Shown here one piece after another: positions 48,349 through 61,550 of a stretch of DNA of 64,000 nt (position 1 is the stretch's first letter; each line of letters starts with the position of its first letter). Under the pieces are notes generated by a model that did no database searches, was not told the origin of the DNA, and saw nothing but the letters and a program-made list of their open reading frames with translations. Where the stretch lies: the NCBI GenBank assembly GCA_036435485.1, contig CM071600.1, forward strand, positions 159,414,546-159,478,545. Direction: 5' to 3'. The DNA comes from Saposhnikovia divaricata. Taxonomy: Eukaryota > Streptophyta > Magnoliopsida > Apiales > Apiaceae. A program made the translations under genes and the position numbers.

Positions 48349-51300
48349 TCATCTTTCATGAACAAGAGGGCTGTAAATAGGATACCACATGTTGCGCTTA
48401 ACATGTTCTAAAATCTCTCCCTGCATCAAACATCACAATGCCAGATAAATACCATGATTTAGTAATTTATAATGTTGGCTGTAAATCATGTGATTTCAGT
48501 TCTGTTTTTGTATTACTTCAAGGGATCCAACAAGATTATGCATGTACCCCGGAATCTGTTCCGGTTGATTATATTAGTTTCTCTTCCTATTTTCTTCAGG
48601 TAATTATTGCTTTATGTCAAAACTGAATGTGTTCTTACTTCTGACATGTGCTCGAGCTCTTTAGCTCCTACATCCCCATGTCCTTCTGCTAGTCCTTCAC
48701 CAATGGCTGCTCTTAAAACAGCTGCTGCAACCTCTGCTGTAATATCTCGAATACTGCAATTATCCATATGAGGTCAATTTAAATCTGGCTCTTACATTAT
48801 CAAAATGGTATATACATGATTGTGTCCGGTTTTACTAAGATCGGAGAGTAATCCTAACATCTACAACAAACACCAAAAATACAATTGTGATTTGCGCTCT
48901 ATTGGGTCAGAAGACTTTCTTTACAAGAATGACATGAGTAGCTGGCACTTAATTTAGGTTGCATAAATATATAATATTTGCATCATAATTTATCATAGAA
49001 ATTATTCTATTCAAACAGAAGCACATGATATCTCTCACACACTCTCTAGCACATGCAAAATCAGATGTGCACTAGCGCAGGTCATTACAAGCAGAATCTT
49101 ATGGGTTGTGAGCATCGATGCCATAGACCCAAATGAGACATCAAAAGAGAAAAAATAATGTGTTATCTTGAAACGTGCTAATGTTTCAAGGCTTCAACTT
49201 GTGGTGGCATATTAAACAACAATTAGGTGGTTGAAAATTACTAATAATAATTGCCACCTTCAAACATAGGAATCTACTATCCTACTGTTTTATCTTTTTT
49301 GCTAATTACTATCCTACTGTTAACATTTAATAATGTGTTATCAAACTAATTGCACTGCATCGAGACCAGAGCTTCAAGGAGAAGAGGCATTAGAGATCAA
49401 GGTATTTACCTATTGATAGAAGGATATAAGATGCCCATTTGAATTTCTTCGTCTTTCATGTATGAAGCGAGGCTGCCAAAAAAAGAAACAGCATCAAACA
49501 TATTGCCAAATCATGTTTAATGAGAATGTTTTGTAATTTCAACTGGTAATATTATGAACCAGTACTAAGAAAAGAAACCTATAGATATATAATGAGGCAC
49601 ATGCACATGAGCCAACAAAACAGCATGTCCATCAGAGGGAATAAGAGGTAAATTGACTAAAATCTTCAAAAATAATTACAATTGGTAGGACAGCTAAAAA
49701 CTAAAGAAAGGCTTCTTTTTCACTCAGTATCCTAAGAGATATATCTAATTACTAAAAAAAATGTCTCCAGTAGCATGAGAACTATTTTAAAATACATAAG
49801 ATGCTAAAAAATATTTCAGCTACAAAGCAATCAGAAATTGACAAGCAAAACAGTAGGGAAAACATCAAACATGTTTTCACATACTGACTAATCAACATGA
49901 TGAAAGAAACAGTAAAAGATTCAGTTATAAGCCATGAGCAGTTAATGGATGCATCTAACTGACCAACTAGAACCAAGTAACTTCATACAAAGCAACAAAT
50001 ACACTTGAGGTGATTTCTAAATGTCATTAACATGCACACTATAAAAGTAATTAGACCCAGAGAAATGGCTAAGAAAGAAGAAGAAAGGTACATAATAGAT
50101 GTGCTACCATTTGTAACATACTAACATATAAGTGCAAAAAATTTCAAAGTGATGAAACACAATCACAGCATTATGTCAGATCAGAACAATATGTTTAAAT
50201 TGTACCATTCAGCAGCTGCCTGCAGCATTCCGTCTGAAATGTAATGAGCACCAGAGAGAAGTGAACCCAGACCAATCCTGAATCAAATCAAGCATGTCAA
50301 ACATGTATAATACTAAAAGCAAAGCAGGAAGGCGTTTCATAATGCAGCAATGTGACTAAAAGCACGAACCCCGGGAACAGATACATATTATTTGCTTGAT
50401 TTACATGGCCCACTTTTCCATTTCCTGTCAATACATACATCATATATGAATGGTTAGGTCCAATGTAATTCAGGGGGAAAAATAAAGGCAATTTGTAGTA
50501 AAGTTGCATTAGATCTAATCATAAGAAAGATTATGTAGACTGCTGCTTCGGTTATAAAAAAATCAATCAACATGAAGCAGAAGTAGCATTAGGAGACAGA
50601 GAATTACCAAGATCAACATTTTCGAAAGGGCTCCCACTTGCAAAGACAATATTTTCACCAGCATGCTTGAAAGCATCGACAGCAGTGCACTCAGCTGTTT
50701 TACAGGATTGAATAGTTATGGATGGCTAAGAGATTTCAGAAGCATCCACAAATTAAATATTGATGACAAGACGAATTTGCAAAGACATACCTTTCGTTGT
50801 AGGATTTGACATTGCAAATATAGCAGGCTTAGTGGAGTCTGACTCTCGCATGGCCTTCAGTACCTGATTTAAGTGCTAAGCATATTTAGCCCTTTATCAA
50901 ATTTGAAATTACTTGCAATTCATAGTACAGAAAACCTTGACACCCTCATGTTCCATGTCCTGCTTCCTAATAAACCCCATCAAAAACCTAGCAACTGATT
51001 GGAAGTTTTACCAGGAAGATGGTCAATCCAAGACTTGGGCAGAAATCCTAACAAGTTTTACTTGGATAAAATTCATATAATAGAATTCTTTCAGATTTTT
51101 CTAGTGAGGAACTGGCAGACAATTAAAGAAATCATTGCTGATGCCCTGATAAAGCTAGCACCCAATGACAAACGGCCTTTGTGTAGTTCAGTAGTTGATA
51201 CTGAGACTTTGATTATGTCGAGTCACGAGTGGACTTAACAAATAGAAGTTACCAAAAATTACATATATCCTTAATCTGATAAATAGCTCTATGTTATTCG

Positions 51301-54300
51301 TAGTGCCTGGCTCTTGTAAAGTAATGTCATATGGAGTATACAACACATTTAAAAAGATTTAAGGTAGCCAATCAAACAGTTGCATGAGTAAGTAATTAAA
51401 TACTTAAGTTAAGCTCACACCAACATGCATTTACAAATTTAAGTTAAATTTATAAAGTTAAGATAATGATCATGATTATGATTACTTAAGGCTCAAAATT
51501 GATAGGAACGATCAACGAGAAATGTACTTGCCTCTTCATGGAAGACACCGCCAACTCCAGATAACCCAAGAAGGACATGTGGTTTGACCTTTTTAACCTG
51601 AACAAGAAATTTCTTAGCAGGGGGTTCAATATGTTTATTGTATACTACATAGGGGGTGTTTGGCAAATCTAATTCCACATATAAGTGGAATAAGCACCTA
51701 TCATAGGTCAATTACAAGAGGAGATTTAGATTAGCCCACTAAAAAATTTAGGGAAGTGGGTTTTTCATAGAAATGGGATACCACCAGTCAGTAGATCAGA
51801 AATTCTAGTATATACTACCATTAAGATCTAATAATTACCACTTCGACAAGACTGGCTCCCTCCCTAAGTCCCATTTCCTCAGTTTCCGCCAAGGTTTTCG
51901 CAAATGGTGCAGCTGCAGGATCAATGCCTTTCCTCTCTTTTGTAAGAAGACCCTGCATTACAATTTACAGTAACGGTACACGTGTAAGAAAGGAACAACA
52001 TTTTGACTGTTCAGCAAATAATCATATAGCAATGTATTTTAGATTATCCGGTTTCATATTCTGTAATGCAGGCCTCTTTTTCTTTATTCAGACATTATTA
52101 AGACACATGTCTATCAGCAAAAATTAGAAAATAACTGAAGCCATACTGATCTTCCTTCCCTCTTTAATCTTTATATAAAATGCCAAGTCATTGTATTCAT
52201 ACATGAAACATGAATAAGAACCAATCCAGATTAGACATAACGAGAAGGAATAAAGAAATCAATGTGTTGACTGAATTATACATCTTTGTCAAGCAGGAAG
52301 AAGTGAGGATCAGCTCCTGATCCAGAAATTCTTGACACAGCCTGTATGGCCATATTAAGAACACCAAGCCCTGCACTGCAACCATGAAATGGATACACTT
52401 CTGTCAGAAAACATCCATGATCCATGCCAATTTTGCAGTCAAATTTAAAAAAGCATTTTACTAGCTTGGTTATGCCTTACCTCCCGGCTCCAACAACAAC
52501 TATCTTTTGGTCCGCAAAGTCGGTTAAAGGCCGACCTTGTGCCCTCACAGTTCCAAGAAGTCCAGCCAAAGCAACTCCAGCAGTTCCCTGCAAATTAGCA
52601 TTTTCAGAAAATATTTTCTAAAGTAAAATTGTGTAGATATAAACGTATGCAACTTCTCTTCACCTGTATATCATCATTGAACATGCAAAACTTCTTCCGG
52701 TACCTGTGCAGTGTTTCAAAGGCCCACTTCATCTGGAAGTCCTCAAACTGAGAAAATCTTGTACAATCAGCATTATTCTAAATGTCAATGTCATTAAGAA
52801 ATAAGAAGTCTAATCTTATAATACACAGACCTGCACAATAGCCTTTGGCCAACGTGCATGAACAGCTTCCATGAATTCGTCAACAACTGCTAGATATTCT
52901 TCTCCTTCCAACCTAGGTTGTCGTAGTCCTAGATCTGTTAAACAAGTATTAAAGTCAATAGAAATTTTCACAAAGTCCATTGCAGGGATTCCTAGACATT
53001 TTGTGAAGTTGTTTTGCTTGAATTAATTACCAGAATCTAACACGTTTACTTAACCAGTTTAGAAGGATAACTATCAGCTAAAAACTTAAATAATAAGCAA
53101 ACTGAAAGCTACTACAATAGAAATGTCATCATTAGTCCAACATGTAGCATAGATCAACCCAGAAGCTATACTTTAGATTAATATATAGTAGCATTTTACA
53201 GTGGAGGCCCAGATGACTGTTCCCCAAAACTAAGTAGGGAAAAACTGCAAAGTTGTTCTCAAATATTTACCAACAAAAATACTTTGAAAAATATAAACGG
53301 TTACTCACAAAGACGATCTTCAAGAAGCTTTTGATTGTTAGTACCCACATCAAGCATAACTGGAAGTATCTGCAGGAAATGAACACAGCCGAATTTTACT
53401 TTCATACAATTTACCAGACCAAAATTTATATGGTTCTACTAGAGAACTCTTCAGCACATCCACAAATACAATTGTTTAAGTACAATCAGATATATCAAGT
53501 GATTTTGAACATAACATACTCTCTGTGGATTGATACCGGCAGCAGCAACATACATATCAAGTTTTCCAATTGGAATACCAATTCCCTGAACACCGAGATC
53601 ACCTAGGCCAAGAATACGACTACCATCCGTTAGTACGATCATGTCAACCTGTATGCAGCGAAAAATCGGTTATTTTTAATAAAGATACACACACATTAAT
53701 AAACATTGTCCTATTAGCTATTAAGCATGCTAAGCTGATCTACCTATTTGAATGTCTTCCTAGAGAAACTTTCAAGTTACTTTTTATCTGTCACTAGAGA
53801 TTTAAGAAATTGAATTACTTCATATCGAAGAGAATTAAACAATAAAAAAGTTAGCCCTCTATTAAATTTTACTCGATTGAGATAATTTTATTTATAACTC
53901 AAAAACCATGCACATCATGATATCCTTACAATATTTCACCTAAATACCAATCAAGTGGGTTTTGGTACGGATATCTTTCACGGATATTTATATAATAATA
54001 AACTGAATCCATGGCGAACATGTTTTCAAAATGGATGGGGAAACAAATAGATATTGGTGTAACAACTTTAAATAAAGAAAAAAAACTCAAAACTTGGTGT
54101 CTTTGTTTAGACAACTGTAAAGCATCACCATTCCACGTGCTTTTTTTGAGATGAATAAAGGTAAAATGAAACAAGAGTTGTGAAGATAACTAGAGGTAAA
54201 ACACAAGGATTTAAGAAATATTAGAAGATGAGAGTGGAGGAGATTTTGCAGGAAGTTAACAATGAAATTTGGGAAGAATGTTGATACGAGAATGGAAAGT

Positions 54301-57190
54301 GGTAACCCATGTGATACAGAATGTCAACAATGTACATTGCATGGCAGGGCAAAGGAGCAACTGTTATTCATTCATATGTTTCGAAGTTTAGAACATGAGA
54401 CAACAAATGCACAACAAAAGAAACAGTCAGCTTCTCCGTGAGTAACTCCCAAGTATGGGATTTTTTTATATTAAAAACTAAAGGCATTCCTCCAGCATAG
54501 TTTACTATTTTACAGATTCACAGATTACCTGCTGAGCAGGCCAGTTATAGATCATAGACATCATCTCGCCTTTATCTTTGGCACTGAAGTACATTCCACG
54601 TGGACGTCTAAACAACCCTGAATAATTTTGACATACCAGTCCGACAGTTGGTGTGTATATTATTGGAGCAAAATCTTTGATGTTATCAATAAGAACCTGA
54701 AAAGAAAAGCTGCTTTAGAATGCAAAACCTATATACCTACTTCAGAATCAGATATCATCAAACTTACTCGGTAGTATAATGTTTCATTCCTGTCATGCAG
54801 CCTGTTCAAAATTCTCCATTTTGCCAAGGAAACAACACCATAAGATTGACCCAGGGTATTTTTCTCTAGTGATCGATACGACTCCACTAAACAAAGCAAG
54901 AAAAATAATTAGGTTAACATTTACAGATTAACATCCACTAAGCCTACAAGCATACTAACAAATAGATATAGGTAGGAGTTCATTACAGATATAAATGGGT
55001 AACAAGAAAAGGATAGGTATGAAAGGAAATCTATTGTAGGATTTTAATTTTAATGAAATAGTAAAATATTTATGTAGTATTTAGGAGTAACCAAATCACT
55101 TAGTAAAAACCTATATCTATCAAGAAATGCTGTAAATTAAACTTCAAACATTAACTGAACCGAGAATGAATAGCCAAAGCTCAACTCGTCTTGGCTCATT
55201 TACATCCATAGGAAAAGCAATAGCATTATTACCTCAACAAGGGAATAAACAAGATTTCACTCTCGAATTTTATGGTCCGAAGGTCAAAAGCTGGTACTCA
55301 AGATAATATATACATCAGAAGATACCTTTTTGGGTTTTAGTCCACACATGCAGTAACACAGTTTTACATACTGAAGTTTTTACCCAAGAACCAATAATAA
55401 TATGTTAAGCTGCTTTCACATGTATTAAAACGTAGATAATTGCTTAACGGTACTTATCACCTTACAGTGATAAAACCAAAAATAACTCTCATATTGATAT
55501 TTTTAAAAAATCACAATAAATATAGGTACACATATAAACTAGGTCACTGTACATCTCATCATGCCAGTCTCTGGAAGTTTTGGATAAGACAAGGAAAACA
55601 TAACAAAGTCAAGCAATAATATCTTAATATTATGAACTTACTGAAACGATCATATTGCTGCTCGAAAGATACTACTCGAGGTGGGAGGAGACCACGAAGT
55701 CCGAGTCGGTCCCTTTCTGTTATAGGAAACCCAGTATCCTGCCAGTAACAATTTCAAATACATTAATGAAGAAGGTAAAAGTTAATAATATTGCTAGACA
55801 TCAATGCTTCCAATTTTATATCAACCACGACTTTGTAGCAGACTTTTACGTCCACATTAGATGGTTACTTATCTCCTGAAATAGTCCAAATAATTAAATT
55901 TTGTATAAATTATAAATTTTATGTGGTGGTTGGTAAACGACGGACCATAGGCTTTAGAATAGGAATCCAAAACTCTAACTTTTCCTAGCATATTTAATTA
56001 ACAACAAAAACTGGATAAACTTCTTTTACAAAATCAGTGAAACATTGCAAGAGCTGGTAAATCCAATGTCCATGATGTGCAAAGGCACAAGAAAGGAAAA
56101 GGAAATGACTATAGACAAGACCCAGTCATTGCTAAGTGCCAATAAGTACTTAAAACTACCTGTTAGCACCCACTAATACGACAATATGTTCCCAACCAAA
56201 TTTCTCCCCAGATTCAAGATGGACATTACATAGGCTGATAAATTTTGAGCTCCATGGGAGATAGGAAACTGAAAGACCTGAGGAAGTACAGCATCATAAA
56301 CCTTTTACAAAGCACCAACTAACTTATAAGGCACATACTCGCCTCTACTTCAGTACAGGTCAAAGAATAAGTTTAAATTCCAGAAATATGGTAAAGTAGT
56401 TCTACTTCAGTACAGGTCAAAGGATAAAGTTATAAATTCCAGAAATATGGTGAAGTAGTCTACCCCTTGGTGGGTGCTGATTCACTATTTTGCCCGTCAT
56501 GGGTCGTGCTGGTTTGTGTTTTTGTGGTGAGTGCTAATTCACAATTTGTGGCAGATTGGAACATGCAAAAGAAGAGCAAGGCTACCACAGGTCTGGCTGA
56601 TGTCATAGTTATTACAGTGTTGCCGTTAGGAAGTCATGGCATCCAGGCACACTCGAAGAGTATGACAACAGCTTAACCATATTGCCCCCATAAGCAACTG
56701 CTTAAAATATACAATTATCTGATTACATATATATAAGATTCTCTACATAATTAATTTATAATTTATATAGATTATTTATTGAGATTAAAATTACACTGTA
56801 CCTATTATAGTCTACTCCATCATCGTTGGGAACGACAAAAAAGTATAAATATAACAAATTTGTTGTTAGAATATATAACATATAGAGAGTTTACAATTTT
56901 GACAATATTTGACATTTGTACTGTTCACATCCTCCACTACTTAATCCTATGAGTATCACTAATACACAAAACCAAATCAACCACACTCTCTTCCACTCAA
57001 AAGATGCAAAACAATCATACTCACCTATAATTTACACACGTAAACACTAAATTCTCCATTACTAAACACCTTTGGGACTGGAAAATTTTGTTAATTCATC
57101 GAGATTAAAGACATTACAGCACCGTAAAAAAATACTCCTGTTATTCGACCAATTAAAACAGCACAGTAACCGAGAAAACGGAGTAGCTAA

Positions 57191-57227
<37 letters not shown>

Positions 57228-57761
57228 ATGTTTACACCAAAATATCTGCAACTTAACAGCACCGGAACGGTAAAGCTTTATTAATTTATCAAGCTAAAAA
57301 ACATAACAGCACCGTAAAAAAATACTCAACCAATTAAAACAGCACAGTAACATATAAACTGCAGTAATTAAATAAAAAAACCAAATACACTCGCAAACTT
57401 AAATTTCGATATCTTCAGTGCCGGAGAATTTTACTAATTTATCCAGCTTAAAAATAACAGCACGGGGAAAAAATATTAATCTACTAACTATAACAGCACA
57501 GTAACTAAACACCAGCGAAAATTTTATTAATTTATCGAGATTAAAAACACAACGCACTATACTAGTTAAAATTGAAGAACAAGCACTAACAAACAATTTA
57601 TGGAGTAATAATTAATGGAGATTACAAACCTTATTAAACCAAGGATCATGAAGCACATCGATCCCACGCTTATGAATAATCGACGGCAATGGAATGGCCG
57701 TGGAGTACCTCCGAGAATTGCGGAGATTCGCCGCCGCAGATCGAACTACACCTCTCCACAT
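48349..57761 (-). CDS. NAD-ME2: NAD-dependent malic enzyme, mitochondrial (NAD-ME2 / 59 kDa isoform type), 19 exons, 603 aa
   Basis: Oxidatively decarboxylates malate to pyruvate, making NADH, in the mitochondrial matrix. Exons: 57761-57630, 55738-55642, 54886-54768, 54696-54529, 53648-53520, 53369-53309, 52934-52831, 52747-52664, 52587-52481, 52375-52282, 51952-51839, 51597-51532, 50863-50791, 50694-50608, 50424-50370, 50277-50206, 49472-49410, 48753-48639, 48420-48349. They sum to 1,812 bases with no stop. The N-terminus (MWRGVVRSAAANLRNSRRYS) is Arg/Ser-rich and lacks acidic residues, like a mitochondrial presequence. Motifs: IYTPTVGLVC (catalytic Tyr), GKLDMYVAAAGINPQR (catalytic Lys), FEDF and FNDDIQGTAG (metal ligands), VVVGAGSAGLGV (NAD fold), FAMSNPT. 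HVNQANNMYLFPG and the ending YSPLVHER favour the NAD-ME2 over the NAD-ME1 type. Intron 12 uses a GC donor. Confidence 0.95.
56345..56459. repeat. 57-bp tandem duplication in malic enzyme intron 1
   Basis: CTACTTCAGTACAGGTCAAA starts at 56345 and again at 56402; both copies run to 'gaagtagt/aaagtagt'. They differ by a few substitutions and small indels. Confidence 0.85.
57070..57560. repeat. Degenerate tandem repeat in malic enzyme intron 1
   Basis: Three to four diverged units share the words 'ttaattyatcgagattaaa', 'acagcaccgtaaaaaaatac' and 'aaaacagcacagtaac' (around 57085, 57275, 57430 and 57525). A run of about 30 A residues lies at 57195-57224. It begins some 70 bp downstream of exon 1 in the transcript. 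Confidence 0.75.
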
Positions 57762-58631
57762 TCTTGAGCGATCTACTAGTCAAAATTATAGATACAATGA
57801 ATTTGTATGTATAATAGAGAGTGTGTATTTATACTATAAAAATTTTTTATGGTGAATTATTTTGTATAAATAAATATGGAAAGTAGGGAATTGATGCTGA
57901 AAGTCTCTGCTTTTTGTTACGCGGCTGTCCGGGAATTTTTATACAGATAAAGTTTTTGTATGTAGAGGTTGAAAAAAGTAACGAAAATAAATACTATTTT
58001 ATTTGGTTTTGGGATTAATTGGGGGGGGGGGGGTTTTGATTTATGTTAACTTTTGTTTCTGTTTTTATTGAGTTTATTTATATAGGATATCGAATTATTT
58101 AGATTCTAATTTTGGAATTCGAATTCCATGTGTTTGGTTATATTTCTCAACCTATTTCAGGATTTATGCAAATCTGGATTTTGGATTGCAAGGAAACTTT
58201 CGAATGTGGTGCAAGTATTTTAATTTCTGCTAGATTTTGGTTTGGTTATATTTTAATTTGTGGTGCAAGTACCCGAATTTAAATGTGATCTTTGGAGGAA
58301 AATTTTTTCATTGGATCTAAGGTTCACTCAATTACTATATAATTATATTAACTTTTAATATTATTATGCAAATCTGGATTTTGGATTGCAAGGAAACTTT
58401 CGGATGTGGTGCAAGTATTTTAATTTCTGCTGGATTTTGGTTTGGTTATATTTTAATTTGTGGTGCAAGTATCCGAATTTAAATGTGATCTTTGGAGGAA
58501 AAATTTTTCATTGGATCTAAGGTTCACTCAATTACTATATAATTATATTAACTTTTAATATTATTATTATATTTAATAACCAAAACTAAGCAAACTACAA
58601 ATTATATTCCGTTTTGCTTATTATATAATAT
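57762..58631. other. Upstream region of the malic enzyme gene
   Basis: Should hold the promoter and 5'UTR. 'gtgtgtatttatactataaaa' near 57824-57842 is a possible TATA region read on the minus strand (TTTTATAGTATAAATAC). A G run (58021-58033) and a 210-bp tandem duplication (58165-58584) lie further up. No other gene was seen. Confidence 0.45.
58165..58584. repeat. 210-bp tandem duplication
   Basis: TATGCAAATCTGGATTTTGG starts at 58165 and 58375. The two 210-bp units differ at only about four positions (for example cgaatgtgg/cggatgtgg, ctagatt/ctggatt), so the duplication is recent. Confidence 0.9.
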
Positions 58632-58741
58632 ACTAGCTTATAACCCGTGCAACGCACGGTACTTTTTCTAATATTTATTATATTATTTATTTTATTATTT
58701 ATTTTTTTATTAGTTTACATATCAAATTGTTGTTATGAAAT

Positions 58742-58800
<59 letters not shown>

Positions 58801-59965
58801 ATTTTCCACATTCAGTTTATTATATGTTTTATCTTGAATTCTTAAAACTTGATTTGGATAATTTTACAGCCTACGTGAAATTAACAAAATAATCTTTAAT
58901 TTAGTGATGATTTAACAATTTTCTCCAATTAAAACTTCCAAGAAACAAAAGAGAAATGAAATTGATGATTTTATATATTTAAAATTCTATTCTATTTAGG
59001 AAATCGACTTATATTTTGTTTTTATTACCAAAATAACCTTCTTATTATTTGAAGAATAGTTGCACTAACAACCAAATACAGTTTTAATAATAAGTATAGG
59101 AGGGATTTTGTCCAAAACTTTGGTAGTTGGTAGTCTGTCCTCAGTACGATAAAATAAATAAGAACTGTTAGATCTTAAAATAAATAGAAAAAAAAACATT
59201 GGATCTATTATAAAAAATATTTAATATTTTAACATGTAAACTAAAAAGTGTGTTTAAATTGAAATACAAAAAAGTGTTTGTCAATGATTTAAATCATATA
59301 TAATTTGGTTTTCTGTATTGAATATGATTATTAATGTAGGTATTCTACACAAAATAGGATTAATGTAAAAATCCGTAGTTATATTTTTCTCTTGAGATTC
59401 TGAGTGTTTTCATTTGGATAATAATTGTTAAATCATCACGAAATTAAAGATAATTTTATGAGTTTCGCGTGGACTGTAAAATCATCCAAATCTGATTTCT
59501 ATATCTCGAAATAGAGCCTAAATAGTAAATATGAATCTTTTTTAATATTAATAAATAAATAAAATTCAGTTCTAATACAATCTTTTATATCCTTTTTAGA
59601 AACTTTTTTTTAAAATTCAATTCTAATACAACCTCTTTAATTATTTCCTTTTTAGATTATAATTTCTTTTTAATATGATATAATCTTGATCGTCTATTTT
59701 TAAAAATATTATATTCAACGGTTGAGATTATTTTGGCGGTATAGTGACCAAACCAAAATTATGGATAAGATCTCTCTTACGCTTATTATATATAAGGATA
59801 TAATAGTATAGACTAGCCTATAACCCGTGCAAAACATGGATTACTTTAAATTTTTTATAATTTGCTCATAGTGTAGTAAAGAATTTCAACCTTACATTTT
59901 TGTATATAATAATTTTTAGTATTAATATAAATTAATATGTTAATGGCAGGAATCGAACCTTAGAC

Positions 59966-60030
<65 letters not shown>

Positions 60031-60600
60031 AATTTCTATTATTAAATATAAATTAATATGTTGTTAGCGAAAATCGAACCTTAGACCTCTGTTATATATA
60101 ATAATTTTTAGTATTAAATATAAATTAATATGTTTTTGGCGGATATCGAACCTTAGACCTTCGTATATAACAACTTTTAGTATTGTTGTATGTAACGGTC
60201 ATGATCTATTTGAGTAGAAAATCTAACAGTTGTGAATGATGTAATAACCAAAAATGATAACAAAAAATTGAGGTTAACTAAATTACAAATTATACCCCTT
60301 AGCTTATAATCCATGCAAAATACGGGTTACTTTTAATTTCTTTTTAATTTACTTGTAGTGTAGTATATATAATATTATAAATATTATTTTTAAAATATTA
60401 TTGGAAATATTCGAACCTTAGACCTTTGTCTATAACAATTTTTAGTATTAAATCAAAAATATATTGTTGGCGGTAATCGAACTTTCAACCTTTTATATAA
60501 CCTCTTTCAGTAGTAATTTTAAATTAAAAGTGAGATTCGAACCTTAGACCTCTATATATAACAACTTTTAGTATTGTATTTGAAAGGCATATGACACAGC
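58632..60600 (-). mobile_element. Cluster of Helitron-like non-autonomous 3' ends
   Basis: On the minus strand CCGTGCGTTGCACGG (a hairpin) is followed by GTTATAAGCTAG and then T at 58632. A similar end, GCACGGGTTATAGGCTAG then T, lies at about 59812, and a decayed one (GGATTATAAGCTAA) at about 60303. Hairpin plus CTRR next to T is the Helitron 3' signature. No Rep/helicase coding sequence is present, and the 5' TC ends could not be placed. TA microsatellites lie at 58744-58798 and 59969-60026. Confidence 0.5.
59950..60560 (-). repeat. Degenerate array of tRNA box-B-like units
   Basis: Six copies of a block reading on the minus strand AGGTCTAAGGTTCGATTCC or close variants occur, with the plus-strand GAACC/GAACT words at 59955, 60076, 60148, 60413, 60479 and 60539. 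Between them lie AT-rich words such as 'tttttagtattaaatataaa'. GGTTCGATTCC fits the Pol III box B consensus, but no box A was found. Confidence 0.6.
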
Positions 60601-60862
60601 CTATTTGTAATTCGAGGATAATACTCAACTTAAATTAGATTATAATAAGTAAATAATATTTGACTGTCACATGAATCTCAGATGGTACTATCTATCAGAA
60701 GAAAAATTATTAAGGTCAACCTACAGGCTTGAAGATTACTGCATTGAAAGAAGTTCAGGCTCTTGATCAAGCCTCGGTGAAGTATTTGATAAGAAGTGGA
60801 TTCTTTTAAAGTGATAGAGATTTTTATAATGACAGATGAAGAACAGTCAAGGTACAAAGATT

Positions 60863-61368
60863 GACCCAAAAACAAATCCGTGCGGGCTCGACCCAAAGCG
60901 GACAATATCATACTATTGTGGAGTTAAGGCTTGCTAGCGGCCCAACAAATGGTATCAGATCCAGGTTATAACTGTCCATAACAATCTCAGATGGGCTCCA
61001 GAATGGATCCAAGAAAGAGGCAGATGGGCTATCCCAGGATGGGCCTAAGAATGAGCAGGTGGGCCTTCCAGTGTGGGCCTACGGGGAGCCAGATAGCCAG
61101 ATAGATTTCCAGTATGGGTCAAGGGGAGCCAGATCACACAGAAGGAGGCAGATTTGACAGGTGTTGAGCCTGATGTGTGAAGGGGGAGATTGTTAGGAGT
61201 TGTCCCACATCGTTTGTGGAAGGAGCAGATAGCAAGTTTATAAGCAGCCAGTTAACTCCATTAGTATGAGGCCTTCTGGGAGGTGCCCAAAAACAAATCT
61301 GTGCGGGCTCGGTCCAAAGCGGACAATATCATACTAATGTGGAGTTAAGGCTTGCTCGCAGCCCAACA
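60863..61368 (+). mobile_element. TRIM element (short non-autonomous LTR element)
   Basis: 5' LTR fragment (60863-60947), PBS TGGTATCAGATCC (60950; initiator tRNA-Met type), about 240 bp of non-coding interior, PPT GAAGGGGGAGAT, then a 178-bp 3' LTR (61191-61368) from TGTTAGGAGTTGTCCCACAT to GCCCAACA. The 5' LTR matches the second half of the 3' LTR (CAAATCTGTGCGGGCTCG words) and lacks its first 90 bp. There is no coding capacity. ATGAAGAACAGTCA occurs on both flanks (60834 and 61409). Confidence 0.8.
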
Positions 61369-61550
61369 GAAGAGAGATAAGAAAGAAAGAGAACCACAAC
61401 TTAAAGTTAAAAATGAAGAACAGTCATTGGAGTTAGTCACTCATGAACCAGATAGTACATCGAGCGTCAACAAATATTCAGTGATGGATCTTTATTGTGT
61501 TCAGTGGTTCAAAGGAATTTTTGTTGTCCAGAATTAATAATAATTCTTTA
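61369..61550 (+). other. Unrecognised coding-like patch right of the TRIM
   Basis: An open stretch of about 50 codons, rich in Lys and Glu then ending KYSVMDLYCVQWFKGIFVVQN-like residues, stops near 61537. I do not recognise it. It may be a last-exon relic or chance. Confidence 0.25.

Noticed and set aside
51493..53642. Isolated short minus-strand ORFs in 51493-51711 and 53451-53642 as separate genes
   Set aside because: They are exons 12 and 5 of the malic enzyme gene extended into introns.
59950..60160. tRNA genes suggested by box B matches
   Set aside because: No box A, no acceptor stem and no cloverleaf could be formed.
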